Origin: Alcaligenes parafaecalis
GTDB taxonomy: Bacteria > Pseudomonadota > Gammaproteobacteria > Burkholderiales > Burkholderiaceae_B
DNA: 64,000 nucleotides
Direction: 5' to 3'
Assembly: GCF_026344135.1 (NCBI RefSeq)
Contig: NZ_JAPKNA010000001.1
Location: forward strand, 558,001-622,000
Shown: positions 41,615 to 50,554 of the stretch, piece after piece
Position numbering within the stretch: the first letter of the stretch is position 1
How the letters are laid out: each line of letters opens with the position of its first letter
The notes under the pieces: model-generated
What the model was told of the DNA's origin: nothing
What the model saw: the letters and a program-made list of their open reading frames with translations, nothing else
Database searches by the model: none
Position numbers and translations under genes: made by a program

Positions 41615-42139
41615 ATCGCAACCGAGAAAAAACATCGCATCAATGGTGAAATTCGTATTCCAGAGGTGCGACTCATTGGAGTCGAGGGTGAGCAGCTAGG
41701 TATCGTCAAGGTGCCTGACGCCTTGGCAATGGCAGAACAACATGATGTGGATCTGGTGGAAATCGCCCCTGCGGCCGTGCCACCGGTGTGCCGCTTGATG
41801 GACTACGGCAAATTCCGCTATCAGGAACAGAAGCGCCAACAAGAAGCCAAGGCCAAGCAGAAAATCATTCAGATCAAGGAAGTCAAATTCCGTCCCGGTA
41901 CGGACGAAGGCGACTACCAGGTCAAGCTGCGTAACGTGAAGCGTTTTATCGATGATGGTGACAAGGTCAAAGTGACTTTGCGTTTCCGTGGTCGTGAAAT
42001 GGCTCACCAGGAATTGGGGATGCGTGTACTGGAACGGGTTCGCGACGAAGTCAGCGAAATCTGTCAGGTTGAAGCCATGCCCAAGCTGGAAGGCCGTCAA
42101 ATGGTCATGGTCTTGGCGCCTCGCAAGAAAGCGTCCTGA
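41615..42139 (+). CDS. infC: Translation initiation factor IF-3, ATC start
   Basis: 174 residues. The N-terminal sequence ATEKKHRINGEIRIPEVRLI requires a start at ATC 41615, with TAGGAG eight bases upstream; no ATG, GTG or TTG precedes the conserved part in frame. Rare start codons (ATT in E. coli) are the known means by which IF3 represses its own synthesis. The C-terminal domain (KVTLRFRGREMAHQELGMRV) is intact. It binds the 30S subunit and checks initiator tRNA and start codon. Unlike the usual order, rpmI does not follow; a terminator does. Confidence 0.95.
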   Translation: MATEKKHRINGEIRIPEVRLIGVEGEQLGIVKVPDALAMAEQHDVDLVEIAPAAVPPVCRLMDYGKFRYQEQKRQQEAKAKQKIIQIKEVKFRPGTDEGDYQVKLRNVKRFIDDGDKVKVTLRFRGREMAHQELGMRVLERVRDEVSEICQVEAMPKLEGRQMVMVLAPRKKAS

Positions 42140-42222
42140 TACTCTTGCACGATACTGCCTGGATCCGCCCAGGAGCATTATGCGTCGCTCGATTCGCTCC
42201 CAAGTAGCGAGTCGGGCACAAT

Positions 42223-42255
42223 CGCCTTTGCAGCCCGTCTGCAAAGGCGTTTTTC
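42223..42255 (+). terminator. Terminator after infC
   Basis: CGCCTTTGCAG-CCCGT-CTGCAAAGGCGTTTTT, an 11-bp perfect stem plus T run. It ends the thrS-infC transcript 83 bases after infC and confirms that rpmI-rplT are not co-transcribed. Confidence 0.9.
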
Positions 42256-42267
42256 TCTAGGTGTGAT

Positions 42268-43230
42268 ATGCACGTTTTATTCATCATTGATCCCTTGCCC
42301 AGCCTGTCGGCTTACAAGGATTCCTCCGTTGCCATGATGCGTGCATTTTTGGCGCGTGGTCATCGCGTCAGCGTGACCCTGCAATCTGACTTGTACATTT
42401 CCCAAAGCCGGGTTCGTACGCGCAGTCAGGCGGTCAGTATTGCTGCTGATGCCGATTTGCGTGCGCCTTCGTGGTGGACACATCCCGAGCCTGCTGTCGA
42501 GCAGGAATTGAATGTCTTTGACGCAGTCATCATGCGCAAAGATCCGCCTTTCGATATGGAATATTCCTATTCCACGCACTTGCTCAGCTTCGCGCAGGAG
42601 CAGGGGGCTAAGGTATTCAATTCGGGTGCAGCCATTCGCAATCACCCCGAAAAACTCGCTATTACCGAATTTCCGGAATTTACGCCTCCCACCTTGGTGA
42701 CGCGTGATATGGCCCGCTTGCGCGCCTTTCACCAGGAATACAAGGATGTCATCGTCAAGCCGCTGGACGGCATGGGCGGCATGGGTATTTTCCGGTTGCA
42801 AGATCCCGAGCCCAATCTGGGCGCCATCCTGGAAACGCTGACCGACAACGGCACGCAAACCATCATGGCACAGCGCTACATCCCGGAAATCGTCAAGGGT
42901 GATAAACGCATCCTGATTATTGACGGCGAGCCTGTGCCGTATGCCTTGGCCCGTATCCCCCTGGCGGGCGAGACGCGTGGCAATCTGGCCGCGGGTGGTC
43001 GTGGTGTTGCGCAACCTTTGTCTGAGCACGACTGGCACATCGCCCGTACCCTGGGCCCGGTTCTGGCCGAGCGCGGCTTGTTGCTGATCGGTCTGGATGT
43101 GATTGGTGAGTACGTCACGGAAATCAACGTGACCAGCCCTACCTGTTTCGTCGAAATTGCCGAACAGACAGGCTTTGATGTTGCGCAGCGTTTTGCCGAG
43201 GCCGTCGAAAAAGCGACGGGACGCGCGTGA
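42268..43230 (+). CDS. gshB: Glutathione synthetase
   Basis: 320 residues, ATP-grasp enzyme joining gamma-glutamylcysteine and glycine. Start MHVLFIIDPLPSLSAYKDSS is typical of proteobacterial GshB. ATP-grasp motifs: DVIVKPLDGMGGMGIFRL, MAQRYIPEIVKGDKRILI, and YVTEINVTSPTCFVEI. It overlaps the next gene (PTS EIIA) by four bases, an arrangement that ties redox and PTS genes into one transcript. Confidence 0.96.
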   Translation: MHVLFIIDPLPSLSAYKDSSVAMMRAFLARGHRVSVTLQSDLYISQSRVRTRSQAVSIAADADLRAPSWWTHPEPAVEQELNVFDAVIMRKDPPFDMEYSYSTHLLSFAQEQGAKVFNSGAAIRNHPEKLAITEFPEFTPPTLVTRDMARLRAFHQEYKDVIVKPLDGMGGMGIFRLQDPEPNLGAILETLTDNGTQTIMAQRYIPEIVKGDKRILIIDGEPVPYALARIPLAGETRGNLAAGGRGVAQPLSEHDWHIARTLGPVLAERGLLLIGLDVIGEYVTEINVTSPTCFVEIAEQTGFDVAQRFAEAVEKATGRA

Positions 43231-43634
43231 TTCGCCTTGCCTTGATCATGCACGAGCCCCTGGCCAGTGCGTTTGCCAGTTGTGCCGAGCACGTCCTGGG
43301 TGAAAAACCCGATCTGTTTGTCTTCGACATTCAGGCCGACGAGTGCACGGACACGGCGGTAGACCGCTTGCTGGGGCACTTGCAAACGCAAGAGCCGGAC
43401 TCACCCGCCACACTGATATTGTGCGACCTGTACGGTGCCACCCCATTCAATGTGGCCCGTCGAGTTCAGCAAGCCTTGCAAGATCAAGGGCAGGGTGCGT
43501 ATTTATTGACCGGCACCAATATGTGCATGGTGTTGAAAGCCTTGACCGAGCGACGTGACAACCCCGAGCAGTTTGCTCAGGATGTCATGGCAGGCGCGTT
43601 GCGTGGCATTGTCCATGCCGACTGCCATTGCTAA
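43227..43634 (+). CDS. PTS EIIA component, mannose family
   Basis: 135 residues, single EIIA-Man domain. The N-terminal strand leads to MHEPLASAF, whose His9 is the expected phosphorylation site. TLILCDLYGATPFNVARRV is the family segment. No EIIB or EIIC gene is near, so sugar transport is unlikely. In such incomplete systems EIIA serves as a phosphorylation-dependent signal. Starts within the end of gshB (ATGA-type overlap); ptsH follows after 35 bases. Confidence 0.9.
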   Translation: MIRLALIMHEPLASAFASCAEHVLGEKPDLFVFDIQADECTDTAVDRLLGHLQTQEPDSPATLILCDLYGATPFNVARRVQQALQDQGQGAYLLTGTNMCMVLKALTERRDNPEQFAQDVMAGALRGIVHADCHC

Positions 43635-43669
43635 TTTGAATTTTCACTTTCATTTTTCCAGTTGCCCTT

Positions 43670-43939
43670 ATGCCTAGCGTATCCATCACGATCAGTAATA
43701 AATTAGGTCTTCATGCACGGGCAGCAGCCAAGCTTACCCAGTTGGCCGGCCGTTATAGCAGTGAGATTTTTATCGCGCGCGGCTCGCAGCGTGTGAATGC
43801 AAAAAGTATTATGGGTGTCATGATGCTGGCCGCCGGAATGGGGGTCACCGTGGTTGTTGACGCCCAGGGCGACGATGCCGATCAGGCCCTGAATGATATC
43901 CAGGCGTTGTTTGACGCCAAGTTTGGCGAAAACGAATAA
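43670..43939 (+). CDS. ptsH: PTS phosphocarrier HPr
   Basis: 89 residues. Catalytic His15 in GLHARAAAKL and regulatory Ser46 in NAKSIMGVMML are both present, so it could be phosphorylated by EI and by an HPr kinase; hprK is not in this window. It carries phosphate from EI to the EIIA encoded just upstream. 15 bases to ptsI. Confidence 0.96.
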   Translation: MPSVSITISNKLGLHARAAAKLTQLAGRYSSEIFIARGSQRVNAKSIMGVMMLAAGMGVTVVVDAQGDDADQALNDIQALFDAKFGENE

Positions 43940-43954
43940 GGAAGAAATCTGGTC

Positions 43955-45712
43955 ATGAATAGTGCTGCAGCTCGAACTCCGGCGTCTGATTTGTCCGCGA
44001 TGTTTACCGCTCAAGGTCAAGCCGTCGGGAAGGGGTATGCCATTGCCAAAGCCGTGGTGATGAGCGCAGCAGCACTGGAAGTTCCTCATTACCGGATTGC
44101 GGCGGAAGACGTGGACTCTGAAAGCCAGCGCTTGTTAAGTGCCATGGCCAGTACACGCGACGAACTTCGCGCCATGGTGGATCAGTTGCCCGTTGATGCA
44201 CCGCGCGAACTCGCGCCTATTTTGACGGTGCATAGCCTGCTTCTGGACGACCCCATGTTGACGCAGCAAACCTGCGCCATTATTGCGGAACGCCATTACA
44301 ACGCGGAATGGGCATTGACCTCACAAGGTCAGATGCTGGTCGAGCAGTTTTCCCAAATGGAAGACGAATACCTGCGCGAACGTGGTGCCGATGTGCGCCA
44401 GGTCATCGAGCGCGTATTGCGTGTTCTGGCAGGCAAACCCGCGTTGTTGCCCGGTTTTTCGGCTGCTCAGGAAGAGCCGCTGATTGTGGTGGCACGCGAT
44501 ATTTCCCCGGCAGATATGCTGCGCTTGCGCGGTGGTCATTTCGCCGGTTTTTTGACAGACCTGGGTGGGCCTACTTCCCACACGGCTATTGTGGCTCGCA
44601 GCTTGAGTGTTCCTGCCGTCGTCGGCTTGGGCAGTTTCCGCAGCCTGATCCGCGATGGCGATTATCTGATCGTTGATGGCTTCTCGGGTGCGGTTATCGT
44701 CAATCCGTCGGAACGGGTGCTGGCTGAATACAGAGAACGCCAGGAGGCCTACCGCCGCGAACGTGCCGAATTGGAAGAGCTGCTGGATGCACCTGCTGTG
44801 ACTCTGGACGGCATCAATGTACGTCTGGAAGCGAATATCGAGCTTCCCGAAGAAGCCGAGCTGGCCTTGAAGGCAGGTGCTGATGGCATCGGTCTGTTCC
44901 GCAGCGAATTTCTGTTTATGGGCCGTAGTGATCTGCCTTCCGAGCAGGAGCAGTACGAAGCCTATTCTCGTGTGGTCAAGGCCATGCAAGGCAAGGTAGT
45001 CACCATCCGTACATTGGACATCGGTGCTGACAAGACGCTGGATGGGGACGCCACAGTAGCCACCAATCCCGCCTTGGGTTTGCGTGCGATTCGCTACTGT
45101 CTGGATAAGCCGGAAATGTTTGCCACACAGTTGCGCGCCTTGCTGCGTGCCAGCCAGCACGGACAAATTCGCATCCTGATTCCCATGATTTCCTCCATGA
45201 ACGAGGTGCATGCCAGCCGTCAGGCGATTGAGTCCGCTGCTCGGGAGCTGGAGAAGTCTGGTACTCCGTTTGCACGGAACTACTTATTGGGCGCCATGGT
45301 GGAAGTGCCCGCCATTGCTATCGCTATTGAGCCTTTTGTGCAGGAGCTGGACTTCCTGTCCATAGGCACGAATGACTTGATTCAATATGTCCTGGCCGTA
45401 GACCGGGGCGATGCGGAAGTGGCTAGTCTGTACGACCCCATGCATCCTGCCGTGTTGCGCTTGATCGCCCATACGATCAATGCCGCCGACCGTGCAGGTA
45501 AACCCGTTGCGATCTGTGGCGAGATGGCGGGGGACGCGTCAGTGACCCGTATGCTGCTCGGATTGGGCCTGAAAGAGTTTTCCATGCATCCGCAGCAATT
45601 GCTGGATGTGAAAAAGGAAGTGCGCCTGTCGCATTCCAATGCCTTGCGCGTGAAGGTTGCCAGTGCCTTGAACCGTGCCGAGCGCATCGATCTGGCAACT
45701 TTAGCCGCCTAA
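43955..45712 (+). CDS. ptsI: PTS enzyme I
   Basis: 585 residues, full length. The phospho-histidine domain has GGPTSHTAIVARSL with His209. The PEP-binding barrel shows GIGLFRSEFLFMGR, RTLDIGADKTL, NPALGLRAIRY and FLSIGTNDLIQYVLAVDRGD. It takes phosphate from PEP and passes it to HPr. Last gene of gshB-EIIA-ptsH-ptsI. No sugar permease is linked, so a regulatory PTS is inferred. Confidence 0.96.
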   Translation: MNSAAARTPASDLSAMFTAQGQAVGKGYAIAKAVVMSAAALEVPHYRIAAEDVDSESQRLLSAMASTRDELRAMVDQLPVDAPRELAPILTVHSLLLDDPMLTQQTCAIIAERHYNAEWALTSQGQMLVEQFSQMEDEYLRERGADVRQVIERVLRVLAGKPALLPGFSAAQEEPLIVVARDISPADMLRLRGGHFAGFLTDLGGPTSHTAIVARSLSVPAVVGLGSFRSLIRDGDYLIVDGFSGAVIVNPSERVLAEYRERQEAYRRERAELEELLDAPAVTLDGINVRLEANIELPEEAELALKAGADGIGLFRSEFLFMGRSDLPSEQEQYEAYSRVVKAMQGKVVTIRTLDIGADKTLDGDATVATNPALGLRAIRYCLDKPEMFATQLRALLRASQHGQIRILIPMISSMNEVHASRQAIESAARELEKSGTPFARNYLLGAMVEVPAIAIAIEPFVQELDFLSIGTNDLIQYVLAVDRGDAEVASLYDPMHPAVLRLIAHTINAADRAGKPVAICGEMAGDASVTRMLLGLGLKEFSMHPQQLLDVKKEVRLSHSNALRVKVASALNRAERIDLATLAA

Positions 45713-45747
45713 GTTGTTGAAACTAGGCCAATTTAATTTGGCAAATA

Positions 45748-45951
45748 TGTAACAAACCCCGGCTGTAGCCCTATGAGGGATTCTGTTTGTAACAGAGCCC
45801 CGAAAGCGGGCTACCCGCTAGGTGCTTGTTGTTAAAGGGTTTGTCACAAACCTTGGGCTATATCGTCAGAATAATTGAAATCAGGATTTACACTAATAGA
45901 TTGGTCTGTGTGCCCAGCATCGATAGAATGGCTTCTAGGGGAGTTGTAACA
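45748..45951 (+). promoter_or_regulatory. Four TGTAACA-type repeats upstream of the 46032 lipoprotein
   Basis: TGTAACAAACCCC (45748), TGTAACAGAGCCC (45788), TGTCACAAACCTT (45842) and TGTAACAGACCCA (45945), all in the same orientation, consensus TGTaACA-nAnCC. A hairpin CCCGAAAGCGGG lies between. TGTAACA resembles half-sites of OmpR-family response regulators; an envelope-stress or nutrient regulator is plausible. No gene occupies 45713-46031. Confidence 0.5.
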
Positions 45952-46031
45952 GACCCAAGGCCGAGCTGGAAGTCGCACCAGGCATCGGCCCATTCTATCT
46001 AGCGACCTTGGAATAGTAGGAAGGAAATCTT

Positions 46032-46517
46032 ATGAAACTGACTCGTGCTCATTTTGCTGTCATGGCCGCTGCTGCTTCGATGACTCTTTTGGCTGCGTGT
46101 TCCAAAGAGGACGATAAAGCCGCTACGAGCGCGCCACCTGCTCCTGTCGCTACACCACAATCGACAGCACCTGCCACTCCACCTGCACCAGAAGCTAACA
46201 AGTCCCTGGAGCAAAAAACGGAAGAACTGAAGCAGGACGCCGCTAAAGTTGCTGACGACGTCAAAAAAGAAGCAGAGGAACAGAAAGAAAACGCCAAGGA
46301 AAATACCAACACCTTGAAGGAAGATGCCAAGGCTGCTGGCGATAAAGTCGCTGAAAAAGCAGGTGAAGCGAAAGATGCAGTGGCTAACGCCGCTAGCCGT
46401 ACGGGCGACGCTATTAAAGAAGGTGCTGCCAAGGCTGACAGCGCAATCCAAAACAAGCTGGGTAATGGTGTAGATTCTTCGCCTTCTTCGGTTCCTTCGG
46501 AACAAGCCAAACCTTAA
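46032..46517 (+). CDS. Lipoprotein with long charged helix
   Basis: 161 residues. Signal and lipobox: MAAAASMTLLAACS. A Pro/Ala/Thr linker is followed from about residue 55 by a low-complexity Lys/Glu/Ala helix (EELKQDAAKVADDVKKEAEE, DKVAEKAGEAKDAVANAA) resembling LEA- or apolipoprotein-like repeats that favour long amphipathic helices. Probably at the outer membrane spanning the periplasm. Preceded by TGTAACA repeats suggesting regulated expression; own terminator follows. Function unknown. Confidence 0.8.
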   Translation: MKLTRAHFAVMAAAASMTLLAACSKEDDKAATSAPPAPVATPQSTAPATPPAPEANKSLEQKTEELKQDAAKVADDVKKEAEEQKENAKENTNTLKEDAKAAGDKVAEKAGEAKDAVANAASRTGDAIKEGAAKADSAIQNKLGNGVDSSPSSVPSEQAKP

Positions 46518-46552
46518 GGTTTGAATAATTCGGCTGATTGTCTGGCCAGATG

Positions 46553-46584
46553 AAAAAAGCGGGTGCCTTTGGCACCCGCTTTTT
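46553..46584 (+). terminator. Terminator of the helical lipoprotein gene
   Basis: AAAAAAGCGGGTGCC-TTT-GGCACCCGCTTTTT. Confidence 0.92.
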
Positions 46585-46623
46585 CTATACTGCTGGTAGT
46601 GTCAATATTTTCAGGAGAGGACC

Positions 46624-46911
46624 ATGATTAATCGTAGCGAGTGGCTGGAAGATCTGCAAAAAAACGTCTCGGAGCTGATCGCCAAAAGTCCGGCTGCCGA
46701 TATTGAGCGCAATGTAAAAGCCTTTATGGGTCAGGCCTTCAATCGTATGGACCTGGTAACCCGTGAAGAGTTCGATACCTACAAGCTGATGCTGGAACGC
46801 GCACTGGCTCGTGTAGCCGCTCTGGAAACACGCCTGCAAGCCTTGGAGGGGCGTCAAACGCCAGTGCCTCAAGACAGCGATACTGCTGGCAAAGAGGGCG
46901 GCCAAGGCTGA
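46624..46911 (+). CDS. ubiK: Ubiquinone biosynthesis accessory factor UbiK (BMFP domain)
   Basis: 95 residues. MINRSEWLEDLQKNVSELIA, then AFNRMDLVTREEFDTYKLML and a C-terminal coiled coil (ERALARVAALETRLQALEG) define the BMFP/YqiC family. UbiK supports aerobic ubiquinone synthesis together with UbiJ and binds lipid. CAGGAGAGG lies just before the ATG. The MFS gene starts ten bases after its stop. Confidence 0.92.
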   Translation: MINRSEWLEDLQKNVSELIAKSPAADIERNVKAFMGQAFNRMDLVTREEFDTYKLMLERALARVAALETRLQALEGRQTPVPQDSDTAGKEGGQG

Positions 46912-46920
46912 TCACATCAT

Positions 46921-48153
46921 TTGAATACGGTCACCAGGCCTGGGGGCAAACAATCGGCCAGCCCCTTTTTCATTGCTGTTTTTCTTGTCCTGACCGGGGT
47001 GTGCGCCGCACTGCATGTGTGGAAAGTACCCCCGGCTTTGCCTTTTATGCAGCGGGAACTGGGCATGGACCTGGTGCAGTCCGGCTTTTTGCTGGCCAGC
47101 GTACAGATGGCAGGAATGCTGCTGGGGCTATGCATAGGCTTGATCTCCGAGAAAATCGGCCTGCGTCGCTGCATCCTGATCGGGCTGGGTATTTTGAGCC
47201 TGTCCTCGGTGATTGGCTCCCAGTTTGAGCACAGTAGCCTGGTCTTGTTGGGCCGGATGATAGAAGGCTGTGGCTTTCTGATGGTGGTGTTGCCTATTCC
47301 AGCCCTGATCAAGCGCATTACGGATGCGGCGCGTTTGAGCCGTGTAATGGGTTTATGGGGCTGTTATATGCCCGCTGGCGCTGTGTTGATGTTGTGGGCG
47401 GGAGCTGCCTGGCTAGCGATAGGCTCATGGCGCACCTTGTGGGTCGTGTTGGGCATACTGACGGCCATCGTCATAGTCTTGACCTTTATTTTGGTGCCGC
47501 CGGACTCTCAGACTCAAACCAAAAGCGCGGCACAGAATACCTCCTCCCATCGTTGGTCCAGCTTGCTGCGCACGACCTTGAGTTCCGGCCGGGTCTGGCT
47601 GCTGGCCCTGGCGTTTGGTGTGTATGCCGCGCAATGGGCGGCGGTCGTAGGCTTTATGCCTACTATCTACAATCAGGCGGAGATTGCGGTCGGTACAGCC
47701 GGTTTGCTGACTGCCTTGATTGCTGCAGGTAATGTGGTGGGTAATCTAGGGGCAGGGCGCTTTTTACATGCGGGTATCCCGCCACATCGCCTGCTGCAAG
47801 CGGGTTACCTGGGCATGATTGCGTGCGCAGTCGTGGCTTTTGGCCTGACACAAAGTCTGGTCGTTCAGTTTGTCGCGATCTTGCTGTTCTCGATTGTGGG
47901 CGGCTTGATCCCCGCAACCTTGTTCTTTTTGGCTGTAACGGCAGCGCCTTCACCCGAAACCACTTCAACCTCGGTGGGTTGGGTGCAGCAATGTTCTTCA
48001 TTGGGCCAGTTTGTAGGCCCACCCGTTGTGGCTTCGGTAGTACATGCTTTGGGCGGATGGCAATGGGCCTGGATCGCCACCGTTAGTTTTGCCATATTGG
48101 GTTTGATTATTGCGTGGCGCCTGTCACGGCTGGGTTTACCCAACGGCCGTTAA
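46921..48153 (+). CDS. MFS transporter (CynX/NimT-like)
   Basis: 410 residues, 12 membrane helices. Starts at TTG 46921, the only available start after the upstream stop in this frame (46909-46911). The first loop is MEREL-like (MQRELGMDLVQSGFLLA), and the cytoplasmic loop after helix 2 reads ISEKIGLRRCILIGLGI. The sequence fits the cyanate/2-nitroimidazole (CynX/NimT) branch, exporters or importers of small anions; substrate not knowable. Closely follows ubiK but is functionally unrelated. Confidence 0.88.
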   Translation: MNTVTRPGGKQSASPFFIAVFLVLTGVCAALHVWKVPPALPFMQRELGMDLVQSGFLLASVQMAGMLLGLCIGLISEKIGLRRCILIGLGILSLSSVIGSQFEHSSLVLLGRMIEGCGFLMVVLPIPALIKRITDAARLSRVMGLWGCYMPAGAVLMLWAGAAWLAIGSWRTLWVVLGILTAIVIVLTFILVPPDSQTQTKSAAQNTSSHRWSSLLRTTLSSGRVWLLALAFGVYAAQWAAVVGFMPTIYNQAEIAVGTAGLLTALIAAGNVVGNLGAGRFLHAGIPPHRLLQAGYLGMIACAVVAFGLTQSLVVQFVAILLFSIVGGLIPATLFFLAVTAAPSPETTSTSVGWVQQCSSLGQFVGPPVVASVVHALGGWQWAWIATVSFAILGLIIAWRLSRLGLPNGR

Positions 48154-48199
48154 GCATTGGTCAAAGCACTTCCAAATAGCACGACGTAGCCAATGAAAG

Positions 48200-48235
48200 G
48201 GCCAGCTCAATAATGCTGGCTCTATTTTCTTGAAG
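48200..48235 (+). terminator. Hairpin after the MFS gene
   Basis: GCCAGC-TCAATAAT-GCTGGC then TCTATTTTCTT; a moderate terminator. Confidence 0.5.
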
Positions 48236-48248
48236 GAAAAGCAGCAGC

Positions 48249-48926
48249 ATGCTTGTCAGTAATGTCTTGGTCAGTGGAGAGGAGTTGGTCGATCTTCTGG
48301 CCGCTTCCCATGAGTCTTTACGCTTTGAAAACTGTAGCTTCGACGGCGAGGATCTGTCGGGTCTGGAGTTGGAAGGCTTGCAGTTTGCAGGTTGCAGTTT
48401 TCTGGATACCCGCTTTACACGGGCACATCTGCAAGACACAGTCTGGGAGCGTTGCAAGCTGGGCCAAGCAGATTTTAGTCTGGCCGATCTCAGTTCGGCC
48501 CGTTTCAGAGTGTGTGACTTGCACTTGAGTAAGTGGGTGCGCACGCAGATTGCCTCTGTGCAGATTGAGGACTCCAAGTTAAGCGGCGCAGTTTTTAATG
48601 AAACGCGTGGTTTGGATCTGAGTTTGCGCGAATGCAAGCTGGTAGGGACGACCTTGCGCGCTATTAATTTCCGTAAGCAGAGCTTGGTGCAACTGGACTT
48701 CTCCGATGCGGATTTAGGCGGTTGTAATTTCCAGGATGCTGTCTTTGAAGGCGGCAGCTTGCGCGGTGCCAGCCTGCGAGGGGTGAACTTCAAAGGTGCG
48801 GACTTGCGTAGTGTGGAACTGGGCAGCATCACCTTGTACGACTTGAATAATTCTTTCCAAGGTGCGTGCCTGTCTGTGGAGCAGGCAGTCCAATTGGTCA
48901 GCTCTATGGGAGTGCAGGTTCAGTAA
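48249..48926 (+). CDS. Pentapeptide-repeat protein
   Basis: 225 residues built of A(D/N)LxX five-residue repeats: FENCSFDGEDLSGLELEGLQ, FAGCSFLDTRFTRAHLQD, then QADFSLADLSSARF and GASLRGVNFKGADLRSVELG. Such repeats form a right-handed quadrilateral beta-helix. Some family members mimic DNA and protect gyrase from quinolones (Qnr), others have unknown roles. Length is similar to Qnr, but resistance cannot be inferred. A short tail (LSVEQAVQLVSSMGVQVQ) may dimerise. Confidence 0.88.
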   Translation: MLVSNVLVSGEELVDLLAASHESLRFENCSFDGEDLSGLELEGLQFAGCSFLDTRFTRAHLQDTVWERCKLGQADFSLADLSSARFRVCDLHLSKWVRTQIASVQIEDSKLSGAVFNETRGLDLSLRECKLVGTTLRAINFRKQSLVQLDFSDADLGGCNFQDAVFEGGSLRGASLRGVNFKGADLRSVELGSITLYDLNNSFQGACLSVEQAVQLVSSMGVQVQ

Positions 48927-49033
48927 GCCCTGTGGGCCGTACAAGTACGCAGTGATGTTTTAAGGCAGGCATCTGGAGCTTCTTTTTCCTGACAGGCAGA
49001 CTGAATGTTTGCCTTGGAAAGGGAGAAGGGCAT

Positions 49034-50554
49034 ATGTCCTTGGCCGTGTTGAACAGTTGTGCCTTATCGGGCCTGGATTTTATCGACGTGCGTGTCGAGG
49101 CACATGTCGCTCCGGGACTACCTGCCTTTCATATTGTTGGTTTGCCCGATGCAGGCATACGCGAAAGCCGAGAGCGTGTACGTTCAGCCTTGCAAGCTAG
49201 CGGCTTTGACTTTCCTGCAGCCCGACTGACAATCAATCTGGCTCCAGCCGATTTACCCAAAGATTCGGGGCGTTTCGATTTACCCGTGGCTTTAGCAATT
49301 TTGCTGGCCAGCGGCCAACTTAGTCGCCCGGACGACAAACAACGTGAACAAGCCATTACAGGTCTGGATCGCTATGTAATGGCTGGGGAGCTATCTTTGA
49401 CAGGGGCTGTGGTTCCAGTTCAAAGTGCCTTGACGATAGCTTTGGGCATGGCGCGTCGACATCCGGATCTCTGTTTGCTTCTGCCAGCGCAGAGTGCTGA
49501 AATCGCTGCCCATGTACCGGGTGTGCAGGTACGTGGTGTAGCCAGCTTGGCTGAAGCAGCCGCTTATCTGCGTGGTGATATCGAGCTGGCGCAGGCCGTA
49601 GCCAAGCCCTGGCCCGAACAGAATGTAGAGCAACCCCTTTGTTTATCCGACGTATTGGGGCAGTCTCTGGCTTGCCGAGCCTTGGAGGTGGCCGCCGCGG
49701 GTGGCCATAGCCTTTTGTTGAATGGTTCGCCAGGTGTGGGAAAAACCATGCTGGCCCAGCGCTTGCCCGGCTTGTTGCCGGATCTGGATCGTTCTGCCCA
49801 ACTGGAAGTGGCTGCTTTGTACTCTTTTGTGCAAGAGCAGGATTTTTTCAGTAGTCGGCCACCGTTTCGGGCACCCCATCACAGTGTTTCCACTCCAGCC
49901 TTGATTGGTGGTGGCAGCCGGCCCAGGCCCGGAGAAGTGTCCCTGGCTCATCACGGTGTTCTGTTTCTGGATGAGCTACCTGAATTTAGTCGGCGCTCTC
50001 TGGAGGCCTTGCGTGAGCCTTTGGAACAAGGCTGTGTACGTATTTCTCGTGCGCAGAAGCAAGCGGTCTTTCCTGCGCAATTTCAGTTTGTAGCGGCCAT
50101 GAATCCGTGCCCTTGTGGGTGGGCAGCGAGTCGACATCGGGCTTGTCGTTGTTCTTTGGCTCAGCGAGAGCTTTATAGACAGCGTTTGTCAGGGCCTATG
50201 CTGGACAGAATTGACCTGCTGGTGACCATGAGCGAGTCTGATCCGGAACGTGATCAGGCTGCGCTGTCATCTAGTCAAGTGCGGGAGCGGGTACAGGAGG
50301 CCATGAATAGGCAGTCTGCTCGCCAGGCAATAAGCAATGCACATTTGTCTGTTGCCAGCTTGAGAGAGCATTGTGTCTTGTCTGAAGATGCTGTGCAGCT
50401 ATTGCTTAGCGCGCGCAAACGCTGGCATTGGTCAGAGCGGGTGCAGGGCAGAGTACTGCGTGTGGCGAGAACGATTGCGGATCTGGCCGGAGTCGATCAG
50501 ATTGCCAGGGCTCATATTGCGGAAGCATTGCAATTTCGGCCTGAATTGCCGTGA
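49034..50554 (+). CDS. comM: YifB/ComM family AAA+ ATPase
   Basis: 506 residues. The N-terminal S5-D2-like domain begins LAVLNSCALSGLDFIDVRVE and contains GLPDAGIRESRERVRSAL. The Mg-chelatase-like AAA+ module has Walker A NGSPGVGKTMLAQ, RPFRAPHH-like FRAPHHSVS, Walker B VLFLDELPEF and the arginine-rich MNPCPCGW segment. ComM is a hexameric helicase aiding branch migration during natural transformation in related bacteria. The C-terminal domain is intact. Convergent with the unknown pair downstream. Confidence 0.92.
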   Translation: MSLAVLNSCALSGLDFIDVRVEAHVAPGLPAFHIVGLPDAGIRESRERVRSALQASGFDFPAARLTINLAPADLPKDSGRFDLPVALAILLASGQLSRPDDKQREQAITGLDRYVMAGELSLTGAVVPVQSALTIALGMARRHPDLCLLLPAQSAEIAAHVPGVQVRGVASLAEAAAYLRGDIELAQAVAKPWPEQNVEQPLCLSDVLGQSLACRALEVAAAGGHSLLLNGSPGVGKTMLAQRLPGLLPDLDRSAQLEVAALYSFVQEQDFFSSRPPFRAPHHSVSTPALIGGGSRPRPGEVSLAHHGVLFLDELPEFSRRSLEALREPLEQGCVRISRAQKQAVFPAQFQFVAAMNPCPCGWAASRHRACRCSLAQRELYRQRLSGPMLDRIDLLVTMSESDPERDQAALSSSQVRERVQEAMNRQSARQAISNAHLSVASLREHCVLSEDAVQLLLSARKRWHWSERVQGRVLRVARTIADLAGVDQIARAHIAEALQFRPELP

